A stretch of 64,000 nt of DNA, taken from assembly GCA_029339505.1 (NCBI GenBank), contig JAQISU010000170.1, forward strand, positions 2,312,001-2,376,000, given 5' to 3'. Numbering within the stretch: position 1 is the first letter of the stretch; every line of letters begins with the position of its first letter. Positions 10,264 to 21,137 of this stretch are shown piece after piece. This DNA comes from Unio delphinus. Taxonomy: Eukaryota; Mollusca; Bivalvia; Unionida; Unionidae. A program made the position numbers and the translations under genes. The notes below the pieces were generated by a model, which was not told the DNA's origin, did no database searches, and saw nothing but the letters and a program-made list of their open reading frames with translations.

Positions 10264-11070
10264 TTTCACTGACAAACTCAAGTCCAACATACCTATTTGG
10301 CCTCACCCATGTGTACACACCAGCAAGATACTTAAGCTCCTCTTCTGACAATTGTGTACGCGTCATTCCCACTATGAAATGTGAGATCACTGTCCAGAGT
10401 AACACCTAGGTTTCATACTGACTGTGAATTTAATGTTGGTGTTGCTAATATTTATTGTTTGGGGTATGGAGTCCATCAGTGAAATGTAGCACAGAGAACA
10501 AATTTTGTGTTTGATTCTGGATCAAATGGATAGCCAGTGTAGGGTACAGAGCAGTGGGGAGGTGTCCTCTCATCATAGTACTCTAAAGATGATCCGAGCA
10601 TCTGTGTTTTGAACTTTTTGAAGTTTCTGGAGTAGATATTGAGATGAAACAAACATAACTGAGTTACAATAGTCCAGTCTTGAAAGTACTAATGAACACA
10701 CAGGTGTTTTTTTTGCCATCAACTGAAAGATATTTGTGTATGGAGCTGATGCATCTCAGTTCAAGATATGCAGCCTTGCATATGTTCATGACATGTTGGT
10801 GCAATGTGAGAGTACTGTCTAGAGTAACGCCTAGGTTTCATATTGACTTGGAGAATTTAATGTTGGTGTTGCTGATATTTATTGCTTGAGGCAAAAGATG
10901 TGAATGAGAAAGTCTTTGTATTGTGATCAGAATGGCCTCAGTTTTATCATCATTCAGCTTGTTACATGTCATCCATGATTTCACATCAGAAATGCACTTC
11001 TCAACTCCTTGGATGGTAGCATCACCTTCAGTTGGGTGGCAAGAAAATGTGATCAGAAATGTGTGCATTT
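10264..11070 (-). mobile_element. Rearranged LINE fragment (mixed orientation)
   Basis: About 10285-10370 matches the + orientation of the LINE 3' region (the 'cctcacccatgtgtacacaccagc' area). From about 10375 to 11068 the sequence matches the same LINE in the minus orientation, as seen at 33190-33760, including 'taacgcctaggtttc' and 'ttgaagtttctggagtag'. Minus-strand translation near 10840-11060 gives GVEKCISDVKSWMTCNKL, the segment after the reverse-transcriptase active site. One small segment ('gagtaacacctaggtttcatactgactg') is present twice. The mixture looks like an inverted or twin-primed insertion that was later rearranged. It is not functional. Confidence 0.7.
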
Positions 11071-12105
11071 GCTCTCATGTACAGGGGTTGTTTTAAACAG
11101 ATTAGAAATCTTTCGAACTACTATTTTATAGTGAACTTTCAGAAAGTAAAATTAAAAATTCTTGATTAAGTGTAGTTAGTTAAGCATTTGTACTAACTTG
11201 CAATTACAGTATTGGAATCTAGTTATGAAGTTAAAATTCATTACAGTGTATTTTTCTCTTTTGATATCATAATAGAAGTCAGAAAAGTTTGAGCTTGCAA
11301 ATAAAGTAGTGCATAAAACCAATGTTAAATGCAAATATGCTAACTGGGAAATAAAGTGCATAATTCAAAAGACTGAAAACTACAAGCACACATGCTTTTC
11401 TCCTACTTCTATTCAGTTCTTACTTCTCTCTCTTCTGTTCAACCAGAGTTTTCACTTCTCTCTAAAATCCATGGCTAGAAACTATTCCCAATTAAAGCTG
11501 ACTGACTCTCATGAAGAGAAAATTATTCCAATTCATATTCAGGTGAGCGATTCGAAGGTTTAATTAATCTCATTTTTTTTATTTTCAAAACTGTTTTGAT
11601 GAGTTGTGTAGTATTTGCTTATGGGGTTGAAATGGTTTTTGATTGGGTTGATTATCTCGAGTTTCACATGTATATTGTTGTTAAAAATATTATTTGATGC
11701 ATATCTAAGGGTACTAGAAGCTATGAAATTAGCCCAAAAGTTATTTTGAAACATGTTTTTTTTTATCTTGCAAAACGATGCAAGATTAGGAATCTGGGGT
11801 AGAATATCAGTAGTGAAATAGTGGATACAAACTTAATCCTAATACATGTAGGTCAAAGTCGGCATAGAAATGCAAAGATCATGGCTATCATTTCATCAAC
11901 TTTGCTTGGTAGTGTGACCCAAGAATAATCATTGGTAATGTCAAAATGGAGAATGGGAAAACAACTCGTGTATGCTCTGAAGTTCTTAGAATCTGGCTTG
12001 CACTTATGGACCTTTTAAAAATTGTTCATTTCCTTCAGCTTGAAATTTAGCTGTCTAGCAGCTCATATCTTTACTTGGGTATCAAAGTGTGTGATTTGGA
12101 TTTTT
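11071..12105. other. Intronic stretch, nothing recognised
   Basis: No convincing exon or repeat is visible. A short ATG frame at 11471-11562 with a donor-like caggtgagc was considered and rejected because its phase does not fit the PH exon. Confidence 0.5.
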
Positions 12106-12109
12106 AATG

Positions 12110-12390
12110 TTGCTTTAAAATAAATTCAGTCATATTGCTACGATGTCTGCATAGTGGCAGTTTATTGTGATGTCTTGCACTGGGGCATCGTGCGGCAGAC
12201 ATGTAGTATCATGTCTCACCCAGTGACATTATCCTGACACCAGGCCAACGTGTCCTTTGCACTAACCTCTTAATACTGAGCGCCTAGCAAGGCAGCTGTT
12301 AGTACCATTTTGGTATGATTCTTCCCGGGTTTGAACACGCGACCTCTTGCATCCAAGGCTCAAACTGCTAGTCCATAGACAGGTCGATTT
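12110..12390 (-). repeat. tRNA-derived SINE, second family (minus strand)
   Basis: Reverse-complemented, this reads a tRNA-like head (tggactagcagtttgagc... gtgttcaaaccc as the B-box region) followed by a body shared with the copies at 56777-57060 and 57528-57861: 'ctgccttgct', 'aagaggttagtg', 'ggtgtcaggataatg', 'ctacatgtctgc', 'gactgaa'. The head is diverged from a perfect polymerase III promoter. No target duplication could be placed. Confidence 0.75.
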
Positions 12391-13122
12391 TTATGTAATT
12401 GATGTTCATCATTTTAGTTAGTTTGCTTCGATCAGTTCCCACTCACCAGTGTTATGGAAATACTCTACACTGGCTTCAGCTGTTTGTACACCCCCCCTCC
12501 CCCTTTCTGCCTTGTCATTTACAGATATTGAGATTCAAACTGGGTTGGTTGATATGTTGGAAGAAATATTTAGGAAAGTGACACAGTGTGAAGGTTTCGC
12601 CGAGTACCAGTATGCCTGGAGTGGCATAATAATATGTTTGCTTTTCTGTGTAGACAAATACAAAAGACTAAATGTGAGTCCTGAGGAGGCACAAGATTTT
12701 CCCAAATTATGCCTGGCAATTTATTTGACAATGATGACATGTTAATGTTTTCAAAGAATCGTGACCAGTTTTAAGTTTAATTTCATACCAATGAGTATGA
12801 TGTGTAAAAGGGTTTTTAAAAATTGCAGTTGTACACTATTATAAAAATGAAATTTTAGTATATGTCTCTTTTTTTTTCTTCTCCATTTTATCCAGGTTGG
12901 GAGTCCTGGACACTATCTTTCAAAATATTTGTAAGAATCCTGTTAAAATATTGAAAATAGTGATTGTAAATCAATCAATAATCACTTACATCATAATCAT
13001 GTTAAGAGTTATTGAAAAGTTTGTTTAGTTTGTCTTTTCTGTAATTGTTCATATTCTAGTTTCCATGTCTTCTTATGATGTATCTGATTTCCATGCATTT
13101 TTTTTCTGTTACTTTTCTGCAG
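12391..13122. other. Intronic stretch before the first PH exon
   Basis: This stretch contains no gene. It ends with a polypyrimidine tract and acceptor (acttttctgcag) at 13111-13122 that serve the exon at 13123. Confidence 0.6.
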
Positions 13123-13228
13123 AAGGCCCCTGGAAGGGCAGTTGTACAAGTACACAAACGTGATGAAGGGCTGGCAGACCCGATGGTTTGTCCTGGACCC
13201 AGAATCGGGCATGCTCGAGTATTATGAG
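13123..13228 (+). CDS. OSBPL10/11-like: ORP10/ORP11-like protein, first PH-domain exon
   Basis: The exon encodes [17 protein letters not shown] followed by [18 protein letters not shown], strands beta1-beta3 of a pleckstrin-homology domain. The 'LEG-L-KYTN---GWQ-R-FVL---G-L-Y' pattern is that of oxysterol-binding-protein-related proteins and closest to ORP10/ORP11. Acceptor ttttctgcag and donor GAG|GTAGAA frame it; it begins with one base completing a codon and ends in phase 0. In the family this PH domain binds phosphoinositides (PI4P) on Golgi/endosomal membranes, while the distant ORD exchanges phosphatidylserine and PI4P. With the upstream exons counted, these are residues about 48-82. 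Confidence 0.95.
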
Positions 13229-13859
13229 GTAGAAGGAGTATAAATGGTTATTAATAATGATGATTTGGTTGAAGTTGAATGTAAAATAAATTTTATAAAA
13301 AGTAGTAGGTACATGTCTTGTGCATAAAACATGTCCAAGCCCATAAATGGCTAAAGAAATATTTTTCAGAAGGAAACTTGGATTGTAGCTAAACAGCCCC
13401 CAAATTTGGATATTATATTTATTGAATGTTTAGATGCTTTAGATGAATTGAGAGCTGAAAAAATCCTCAAAGCTCTTATGATTCTCGCTTTATTTAGATG
13501 TAACTTGCATCCGTATTTTTTTTCACACTGGATGCATATTACATTGAGCCAGTCTATCCTCTGGTAATGTGGGATTGATTATAAAAAATCCACTTGCTCT
13601 TAGAACTTGGGGTCAGAGAGAGAGAGAAAGGAAAACTAAAACATTGGTGTCAAAACTAAGGGTCCAATTAAATGTTTTTGGAGTCCTTTTACAAATGAGG
13701 ATAAAGGGAAACAATGATTGTACATCCATATGAAACATTGGATTATTATTTATATTGTATATCCATTCTTCAATCTTGATACAGTTTTTTATTTACAAGC
13801 CAATGAGCCATAATTTTAATTATGAATGAGCCATAATTTTACCAGCAAATCTAAAAAGT

Positions 13860-14112
13860 TGTTGTTGTTGTAGGGTTTAACATCATTTTTCAGCACACAA
13901 TAGGCTATACATGGCGGCCAGTATTATTGGTGGAGGAAGAACTCGGGGGGGAAAACCCCCGGAAAGAACCACTGACCCACGAGAAGCTACTGGCCAGCTT
14001 TCTCACATAACTACATTAGCCGAATCTTAGACTCGAACCAACGCAGACAGAGGTGAGATGGCAGTGATCCGTAATGGAGAGCGCTTTAGACCACTCTGCC
14101 ACTCAGGGCCCC
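13860..14112 (-). repeat. tRNA-derived SINE, first family, with target duplication
   Basis: On the minus strand it begins 'ggggccctgagtggcagagt', with A-box-like and B-box-like sequences of a tRNA head, continues with the conserved body ('gaatcttag... ttcttcctccaccaataata... gccatgtatagcctattgtg') and ends in a (CAA)n-type tail. Perfect direct repeats AATCTAAAAAGT flank it at 13848-13859 and 14113-14124. It lies in the intron between the first and second PH exons. Confidence 0.92.
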
Positions 14113-14124
14113 AATCTAAAAAGT

Positions 14125-16090
14125 AAACCAAAACTCTTGTTTTCTGATTCCATATTACCGTATTCTGAGGTTGGAACGTCTTTTACAGTGTTTTCTGGCT
14201 AAAGCTGAAAAAGCATGAATAACTGTGATGTGACCTCACTTGATATACAAATGTGAATGAAGAGCAGTTTCTTTTAACTAATCTGTATCATAAAGTTACA
14301 ACAATTTTGTTCAATCCTGCTGTAAATACCAATAATGCTGTCATTTCTCATACCAAGCATCCATGGGAACCTTTAACAGTGTCCAGCCAGAAACAGTTTT
14401 AATGCTATTAGCCAGGTCTTGAATATAATCACTTTCCTACATATTCAGTTGGTTATACATTCTGTGATAAGTTTGACAGCCATGTAATAGCTCTAAAATA
14501 CATATATGGGCCTGCCGCTCCAATGTGTAGGAAACTCCGTACCATGATCAGTGACAGTAGTGAAAATTCGGGAGTTGTTATACATGCTTCATTCATAAAT
14601 GGATATTCATGCACAGATCAACTGTTTTTGAATTGTTTATCGGAAATATAAAAATATCATTATCATGTAGTAATTTGATATTGATTGCTAGATCACATAT
14701 TGCTATTAGCATAAGAAAACCTGGATCATGACTTGATGCTATGTGTCTTGTATTGTTCCAGACATTCTGATTCTGACATTTCAAGCTCTGAAGATCACAT
14801 TACTGACTAACAATATGCTCTTCAGCTGTGGGTCAAGTATCCCAAATTTTAAATGCTTTATTTTTACATCAAATTAATTTTGTTTGGTCCAATGTCTAGT
14901 GATCCATCTTCTACAGAATAATAGTTGTCATTAACTCGCATAACAGGATGGACAAATTAGATATGTCAATGATGATTTCTTTTATTATCTGGATATTAAT
15001 TAACATAAATCTATTACAACTACATATTGAATTAAAAGCAACATCAATATTGTTAATTGGTCTCTATAACAGGTGCTATGTTGTGTAACATTCCTAGACA
15101 AGACCAGAATCACATTACAATGACTGCCAGTTCTGTTCCATATATTTTACGTGAGATGCACATATGTCAATTAGAGGTAATCAAATTATTCACATGCCTT
15201 AATTAGAAATGCAGTATTTGTTTTAGTTTAATTTGGTGCGTCCTCTTAAAATAACATTACACAAGAATCATGAAACAGTAATCAAGTTTTATGACTGCCA
15301 TTTTTGTTCCTTCAGTGTTATGTGATTTGCACACATATTGGTAAGAAACAAATATTTTTGATTCTGCTGCAAAAGTACCAAATACAGATATTAAAGCTAC
15401 TTTCAGGCATGTTAATATGAAATTGCAATAAAATTTCAGTTGTGTTTATTATTATATTATTTATTATTGTTACTGCTGTTTATGCACAACGATGTAACAT
15501 GGACGAACACTTCTAGTCAGAAAAATTCTTATACGAGGCTGGTTTTTAAATAAACATACACCTCGTTTGTGCTGAGAAAATACTGGCATTTCTCCTTCGA
15601 ATACATTCCCCAATCACATTAACATTAGAATATAAGCCTGCTTACTCGCGAATCCAGCTCTACTAAAAGACGAAAATTTGTCTTTTCTGTCTTATGTCCT
15701 ATAGACAAAGGGCAATAACTATGGCCCCTTACCTCCCCTTGCCACTGCCATGTGTGGCTAGTTTTTAAGCTTTGCTTGTACTGTTCACAACATACAAATA
15801 CACCACCATATAATCCAAGCCATCTTAGTGTAAAATCGGACATTCCGAAGTTAAATTTGGAATTATTGTGTTGGCCAATCATTCTTCTACAGGTTGTATA
15901 TATTATTTTAAAATATTTTCAAATTTTGAGTGACTTTGTCACCTTGTACGGACTTTGTCTGTTGATGACCATGTTGCAACACGCTAATGGCAGTATTCAT
16001 GTTGTCATTGACGAGTTAACGCGGCACTGAATAATTTTGCTTACTCTGTTAGTAACGGTTGTGGTATTAGCGAATTAATAACATGTTGAA
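14125..16090. other. Intronic stretch, nothing firm
   Basis: No gene is seen. A phrase 'gggcaataactatggcccc' near 15709 resembles the degenerate repeats at 36.0 and 42.4 kb, so part of 15650-15780 may be an old repeat. Confidence 0.5.
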
Positions 16091-16135
16091 TTGCTAATTT
16101 GTGCTTTGTTTTCTTCTTTTGTTGTTTCAGTAGAA

Positions 16136-16348
16136 ATGTCAACCAAATGCATGAAATGCAAAAAGTTCAAACAAAAGAAGACAACCACTTGTATTATATG
16201 TACCAAGTGTACATCATCTGTACCATGCAGCATGTGTAATATGTGGGCAGAGCCAATGTGGCAATGGAGGAAAATAATGTTGACATGGTACAACAGTCCG
16301 CCTTTGAACAGATGCGTCGTTTGGTCGAGGAAACTACGGCGTAGCTAT
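16136..16348 (+). pseudogene. Cys-rich frame at the DIRS 5' end
   Basis: The frame starting at the ATG at 16136 reads MSTKCMKCKKFKQKKT, then CIICTKCTSSVPCSMC. The four C-x2-C pairs suggest a small zinc-binding module. It immediately precedes the gag-like frame and is probably the start of the element's first open frame. I do not recognise a named domain; host origin is possible but less likely, because only element sequence follows. Confidence 0.45.
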
Positions 16349-16373
16349 TGACTTCAGGCTAGATATTACCTCT

Positions 16374-17219
16374 TTGGGGGAGTGTTCCCCTAATTTTCGG
16401 CTGCCTAGTGGGCGTAAGTCCCCCTGCATGTCCGAGCATGGCCTTCAGGCCTGTGAGTCAGGATGCATGGGGTTTTTACCGGATCCATTGGATCTATTTC
16501 ATTATACAACCTCGACATCACCGGCCGTCCAGCTGTCCCAGCATGGGGACCTTATTGCTAAAATGGTCCGACCAACTATGATTTACGGGGATTTTAGTGA
16601 CACATCCATCTGTCAAGCTGTACCACCAGCAACATGCCAATACTATGACGGAGGTTTTAGTGAGAAATCTGTCCGTCCATCCAGGCCATTGGAGTGGGTG
16701 GTACTGGTGATAGCCAGACCATCACCGACATTCCGGCAGACCACATGCCAGACAAACCAGCCGGCAGTTTCGTCCCAGTATGGGGACCTTATTGCTAAAA
16801 CAGGCAGACCAACTATGATTTACAGGGATTTTAGTGACAAATCCATTCATCAAGCTCTACCGCCTGCAACATACTAATACTATGATGGAGATTTTAGTGA
16901 GAAATCTGTATGTCCAGCCGGGCCTTTGGAGGGGCTGGTACCAGTGATAGCCAGACCATCGCTGACATTCAGGCCGACCGTTCGCCAGACAAACCAGCCA
17001 GCAGTGCCGGCCGTCCATATGTTCATGGCTTCTCCACAAGGGAGAATTAGTGAAATTGTCAAGGATGACAGAATTGCGTCATCTATGTCACCTGGTATGC
17101 TATATCCAGAGATGCAAGCTGTACCAGAACCAACCTCTGAGCGAATGGTAGATGTGCGCGCAGTGCTTGCTGCACTGCGCAAGCATTATGGAGACGAGAA
17201 AAATTTAAAGTTGGATTGA
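16374..17219 (+). pseudogene. DIRS gag-like frame with duplicated 79-codon unit
   Basis: A frame runs from the ATG at 16374 to the TGA at 17217-17219, with a single internal TAA at 16875-16877. Two units of 237 bp (about 16541-16777 and 16778-17014) are tandem copies. Each encodes a GDLIAK...RPTMIY.DFSD...YYDG.FSEKSV...VIARPS.TFR...CQTNQPAV series. The C-terminal part reads SERMVDVRAVLAALRKHYGD. The protein would be the structural (gag) product of the element. The duplication is in frame and must predate the stop. Confidence 0.65.
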
Positions 17220-17712
17220 GCAAAATTTGACAATTCAGCTGCATGGGGATGGCTGAGCAGCTGCGCTCGCAGCTTAGAGGGAAAGTTGACCAGAACACGA
17301 CTCGGCACACAGTGAGTGTGATGAAACACTTGCAAATCAGCCGTATACAGATCCAGTCATGGAACGGACTGAGCTTAGCTTCATGACTGCCCACCACCTC
17401 CTACCACCATTCAAAACTACAAAGTTAAGGCGTCTGTAGATCTTGAATGGGAGGAAGAGACGATGTCCTTCCTGTTCCTTTACCAGTCAGCAAAATTTAG
17501 AAAGCTAAGTACCAGCGACATTCTAGTGTAGCTGGTACAAAACTCAATCAGACGCCTTCAGTACTGATCTCCAATGCCACGTCAAAGCTAGTCCGAAATC
17601 TAGTCCGAAACATAGTCGCTATGTCTTTAATGTTAGACTTGGCTTCACTAGCCATTTTTCCGACTCCCAGGCAAATCCGGCAATGACCACGCTTGCAGAG
17701 TGACAGCTTGGA

Positions 17713-18300
17713 TTGCTAGAGTTATTAACAGGGCAGCTCACCATTCCATGGGACAGGTATGTTGTAGGTCTAGATATGACCAACGCATATTTTCACGTCC
17801 CTATCCACCGAGTCACGGAAATTTCTCAGTTTTGCTTATCATCATCCCTTGGGCTTTTATCAAGGTTATGGATTGTGTCGTCACCCTGTTCCGCTCGACT
17901 TCATCTATAGTGATGGCAGTGTACTTGGACGAATCCTCCAGAAACACATTAAGTTCTACTCTGCTCAAAGGCAGAAATGATCATCTAGGCTTTCTCGTGA
18001 ACTGGAAAAAGTCCGATCTCTGTCCATCCCAGAATTTTGGTCCATCTGGGTATGGAGTTTCTCACCGATCTGAATCTGGTAAGGCTTCCCCGTGTTCAAG
18101 ATCATCCAGATAGTCGAACTCGTCGAGTCCGTTTCCAACAGGATGTGCATTTCAGCGAGAGAGTTCTTGCAACTCCTTGGATTATTCAATGCGGCAGCGG
18201 ACTTTGTCCCGCTTGGTTGTCTTTTTATGCGCCTCTTACAAATGACGTTACTAGCATAATGGTGCCTTTTTTTCAAGTACCCTCAACCACACAACAATGA
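17713..18300 (+). pseudogene. DIRS reverse transcriptase, frameshifted
   Basis: The reverse transcriptase is spread over three frames. 17713-17860 gives GLDMTNAYFHVPIHRV, the first catalytic block. About 17913-18030 gives VYLDES, where the usual YLDD active site has its second Asp changed to Glu, and then GFLVNWKKSDLCPSQNF. 18037-18300 gives VHLGMEF and the connection domain ending near NDVTSIMVPFFQV. The frame changes near 17890 and 18030 and the altered active site show that it is inactive. Confidence 0.85.
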
Positions 18301-18302
18301 TC

Positions 18303-19145
18303 ATGCCCGAGATAAGATCATTCTTGCATCAGTGGCACAACCCCTGTTGGCTGTCCACAGGGATTCCTCAGGAGATACCCCTAGTGGAAATAACGGTATG
18401 TTCAACCGCCATTACCTACGGTTGGGGTGCCCACCTGTTGCTGGACTTCGATACCGTCAGCAGCATGTGGGTGCCAGGGGAGAGCCCTCTCCACATCAAC
18501 CTTTCAGACATAAAGGCTGTCATCAATGCCTTTCATTTCTGGAAGGATCAACTCTTATTCAAAACTGTTCTCATTATGTCAGACAACTCTGTGGTGATGA
18601 CTTGCCTCCTCAAACAAGGGGGCACCAAATCACCAGACATGTGCAATCTGATCTGGCAGTTTCTACATTGGTGCGACAATCTCCACATCAATGTACAAAT
18701 CAGACACATTCCCGGCAGACTCAATGTCTTGGCTGACACTCTATCCAGGAAAGGTCAAGTCATTCACACGGAATGGTCACTCCATCAATCAGTCTTTCTT
18801 CCAATCTGCACACTTTGGGGGTGTCTGATGATTGATCTTTTTGCAACAAGGTGGAATCGCAAGTTGCCCACCTTTGTCTCTCCGGTTCCAGACCCAGAAG
18901 CTTGAGCCGTGGACGCTCTGTCAATAGGCTGGGAGGGGTTGTGGGCATTCTCCTACCCTCCCACGGTCTTGGTACTGATAATAATCCAGAGGTTAAGGGG
19001 TCATAACTGTCAGATGATTCTGATTGCCCCTCTCAGATGGAACAACTCGAGGGTCTCTGATCTACTCGATCTGGCGATAGATCTACCCAGGAAGATTACA
19101 GTCAGCCCAAATCTTCTCAAGCAACCCCAGTCACGTTTTTGTAAA
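18303..19145 (+). pseudogene. DIRS RNase H and C-terminal region
   Basis: One frame of about 200 codons reads TYGWGAHLL, WVPGESPLHINLSDIKAV, IMSDNSVVMTCLLKQGGT, RHIPGRLNVLADTLSR and then IDLFATRWNRKLPTFVSPVP. This is the RNase H fold and the following DIRS-specific block. The first catalytic position (usually TDAS before GWG) is altered, while the later aspartates in SDNS and LADTLSR remain. A stop (TGA at 18903-18905) is followed by a further conserved stretch DALSIGWEGLWAFSYPPT to about 19110. Confidence 0.88.
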
Positions 19146-19789
19146 ATTTAAAGTATAATTTATTTCCCTAAAATATAACATAAAAAGTAAAAATAATTTA
19201 CATTATGGTAAATGAAATCTGAAACAGTCCTAAATGGATATATCAAGCCCAAGAGTATCAAGTAATTCAAATGAGTTCCATTGGTATTCAGAATGATGTT
19301 CATTAAAGTACTGGCTTACCAATAGTATTTGTTTAAATCATGATAATAGTCTAAAAAAAATTTAAAATGAATTCACAGTAATTCAGCTGTGCAGCTATGA
19401 TTTCAAATAGTCTGACTAGTTTTTAATTCCAATGAATGATTGAACTAAATAAATGAATCCCCACAAGCAAACACAACTAAATACCATCCAAGACTGATAA
19501 TTCTACTAGGAATGTCTAATTCCCTAATAAACATCTCTTATTTACAATGTAGGTTTAGAAACAAATGGAAGACACATATTCTTGAAGGAATGATCAGAAC
19601 ATGTAAAACATGTAAACTAATGAGAAATTAGGTCATCCTGGCCTTTCAAGAACTTTTGTCCTGATTATGTGCTGCTTATCTGGATTAATGGTACAATTCA
19701 TTCGGAACTTCTCAAGAATGACTCATCTTTAAAGTGAGAAATTATTCTATAAAATATTAACTAATTAACTATAATAATGAAATGTTAAT
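19146..19789. other. Intronic stretch, nothing recognised
   Basis: AT-rich sequence without gene or repeat signals. Confidence 0.5.
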
Positions 19790-20037
19790 GTTTTGTTTGT
19801 TTTTTATGGTTTAATGGCATTTTTCAGCACAATATAGGCTATACATGGCAGGCAGTATTAATGGTGGAGGAAGAACCCGGACAACCCCCAGAAAGAACCA
19901 CCGACCCACCAGAAGCTACTGGCAAGCTTTCTCACATAACTACATTTGCCGAATCATAGACTCGAACACACGCTGAGGTGAGATGGCAGTGGTTCGTAAT
20001 GGACATCGCTTTAGACCACTCGGCCACTCGGGGCCCC
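19790..20037 (-). repeat. tRNA-derived SINE, first family, with target duplication
   Basis: This is a second full copy of the SINE at 13860. Perfect direct repeats TGAAATGTTAAT lie at 19778-19789 and 20038-20049. The minus-strand head reads 'ggggccccgagtggccgagtgg', closer to a tRNA A box than the 13.9-kb copy. It sits about 225 bp upstream of the next ORP exon. Confidence 0.93.
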
Positions 20038-20262
20038 TGAAATGTTAATACACATAAAATAGATATACATAACCTTACCTATATGGTTCATCCATACTTC
20101 AAAACTGGATTCTTTTTTATATTGTTCATCCATATTTTAAACTGAATTCTTAGTTATATTCATCATTAGACCTAAGTCTTTGTATGACTCACCTAACATT
20201 TTTCTTGATAACATGTTTGCCACATTTGGAAATATGTTTAAAACATTGCTTTTTATTTTCAG

Positions 20263-20310
20263 AAAGAGGAACACAAGAAACAAAAACCTAGAGGTGTTAT
20301 TAATTTAGCA
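20263..20310 (+). CDS. OSBPL10/11-like: ORP10/ORP11-like protein, second PH-domain exon
   Basis: Sixteen codons, KEEHKKQKPRGVINLA, sit between acceptor ttttattttcag and donor GCA|GTAAGT, in phase 0 at both ends. This is the beta3-beta4 loop and strand 4 of the PH domain; ORP10/ORP11 have 'NEQS--QKPRG-L-L-GA' here, and the QKPRG motif is kept. The exon follows the first PH exon after a 7-kb intron filled by a SINE pair and a DIRS element. Confidence 0.93.
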
Positions 20311-21137
20311 GTAAGTATACTCAAGAATGTATTTAAAATGTTACGTGTTTAGGCTCTAATAAACAGTAACACAGAAATTTTTTAAAAAAAATCTTTGTAA
20401 AATTTAACAAATAATTTATTTACCTGGAAAAACAATGGAAAAATGGAGATAAAACAAACCCTGTGGTTTTAAGAATCATAACCAAAAATAATCCAAGAAC
20501 AATCCATGAATTGAATTTTAGAAGTTCTAATAATGAAATGTTGTAATGAATTCAAATTCGAGTCCCAACGAAAATCCAAGATGGAAGACAATGACATGCT
20601 GAATCCTGTACACTGCTGTTGTTGTCTACAGTTCCTTGTAGAAACACAAGATATTACACTCCGGTGTTGGAAGTCTGAATAAAATTTTTAAGAAATGTCT
20701 TTGTCCAAAATTTCTATATTAACACTCCGATATTTCCAAAGAAATGAAATCTTTTAAAATCCAAATAATCAGGAGAAAATTTTAAATAAACCTCAAAACT
20801 GGTCACAACAGAACAACTTGACATCAAGTGTTAAAATTTCAGACTAAGACTATTTCTCTAAAGACAAAGGTTATACAGTAACTTGAGACAAAACAGGTAC
20901 CTGTATTAGAGTCACAGGATCATATTTACATAACATACTTACATATTTACATAACATACTTCCATTATGACCCTGACAAAAACCAATCATTTTACTCTAA
21001 GAATAAAAATAAAAAGTTGTTCACTTCATTCCAATACAGCCTTGATCTCTCTCTTGTTATTCACACAATAAAAATAAAGAACTTGTTTACTTGACAATTA
21101 CTAATTTTGAATTAAGATTAGTACAATCTAATATCTA
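20311..21137. other. Intronic stretch, nothing recognised
   Basis: AT-rich unique-looking sequence leads into the minisatellite. No coding signal. Confidence 0.5.

Larger units (their letters stand above)
16091..19145 (+). mobile_element. DIRS-type retrotransposon, decayed
   Basis: Recognisable in order are a Cys-rich small frame, a gag-like frame with a 79-codon tandem duplication, reverse transcriptase, RNase H and the post-RNase H domain that is typical of DIRS elements (LIDLFATRWNRKLPTFVSP-like). Several frameshifts and stops break it. No tyrosine recombinase, long terminal repeat or split repeat is visible downstream of 19145, so the 3' part is missing or unrecognisable. The base composition is clearly richer in GC than the surrounding intron. 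Confidence 0.85.

Noticed and set aside
11471..11562. Small ATG frame ending at a donor-like caggtgagc, as the first ORP exon
   Set aside because: It would enter the PH exon in the wrong phase (phase 0 into an exon needing two preceding bases), and the peptide has no family resemblance. It could still be noncoding.
12449..12745. 98-codon frame after 'cttgtcatttacag' as an exon (IEIQTGLVDMLEEIF...)
   Set aside because: The acceptor is reasonable and the first residues are plausible, but no donor in the right phase and no homology. Not supportable.
13009..13212. Minus-strand open frame across the PH exon
   Set aside because: It is a shadow of the + strand exon, which has clear PH-domain residues and splice sites.
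13860..14112. tRNA gene at the SINE heads (also 19.8, 26.9, 57.5, 61.8 kb)
   Set aside because: Polymerase III boxes are present, but no full cloverleaf can be drawn, and the body, tail and target duplications show SINEs.
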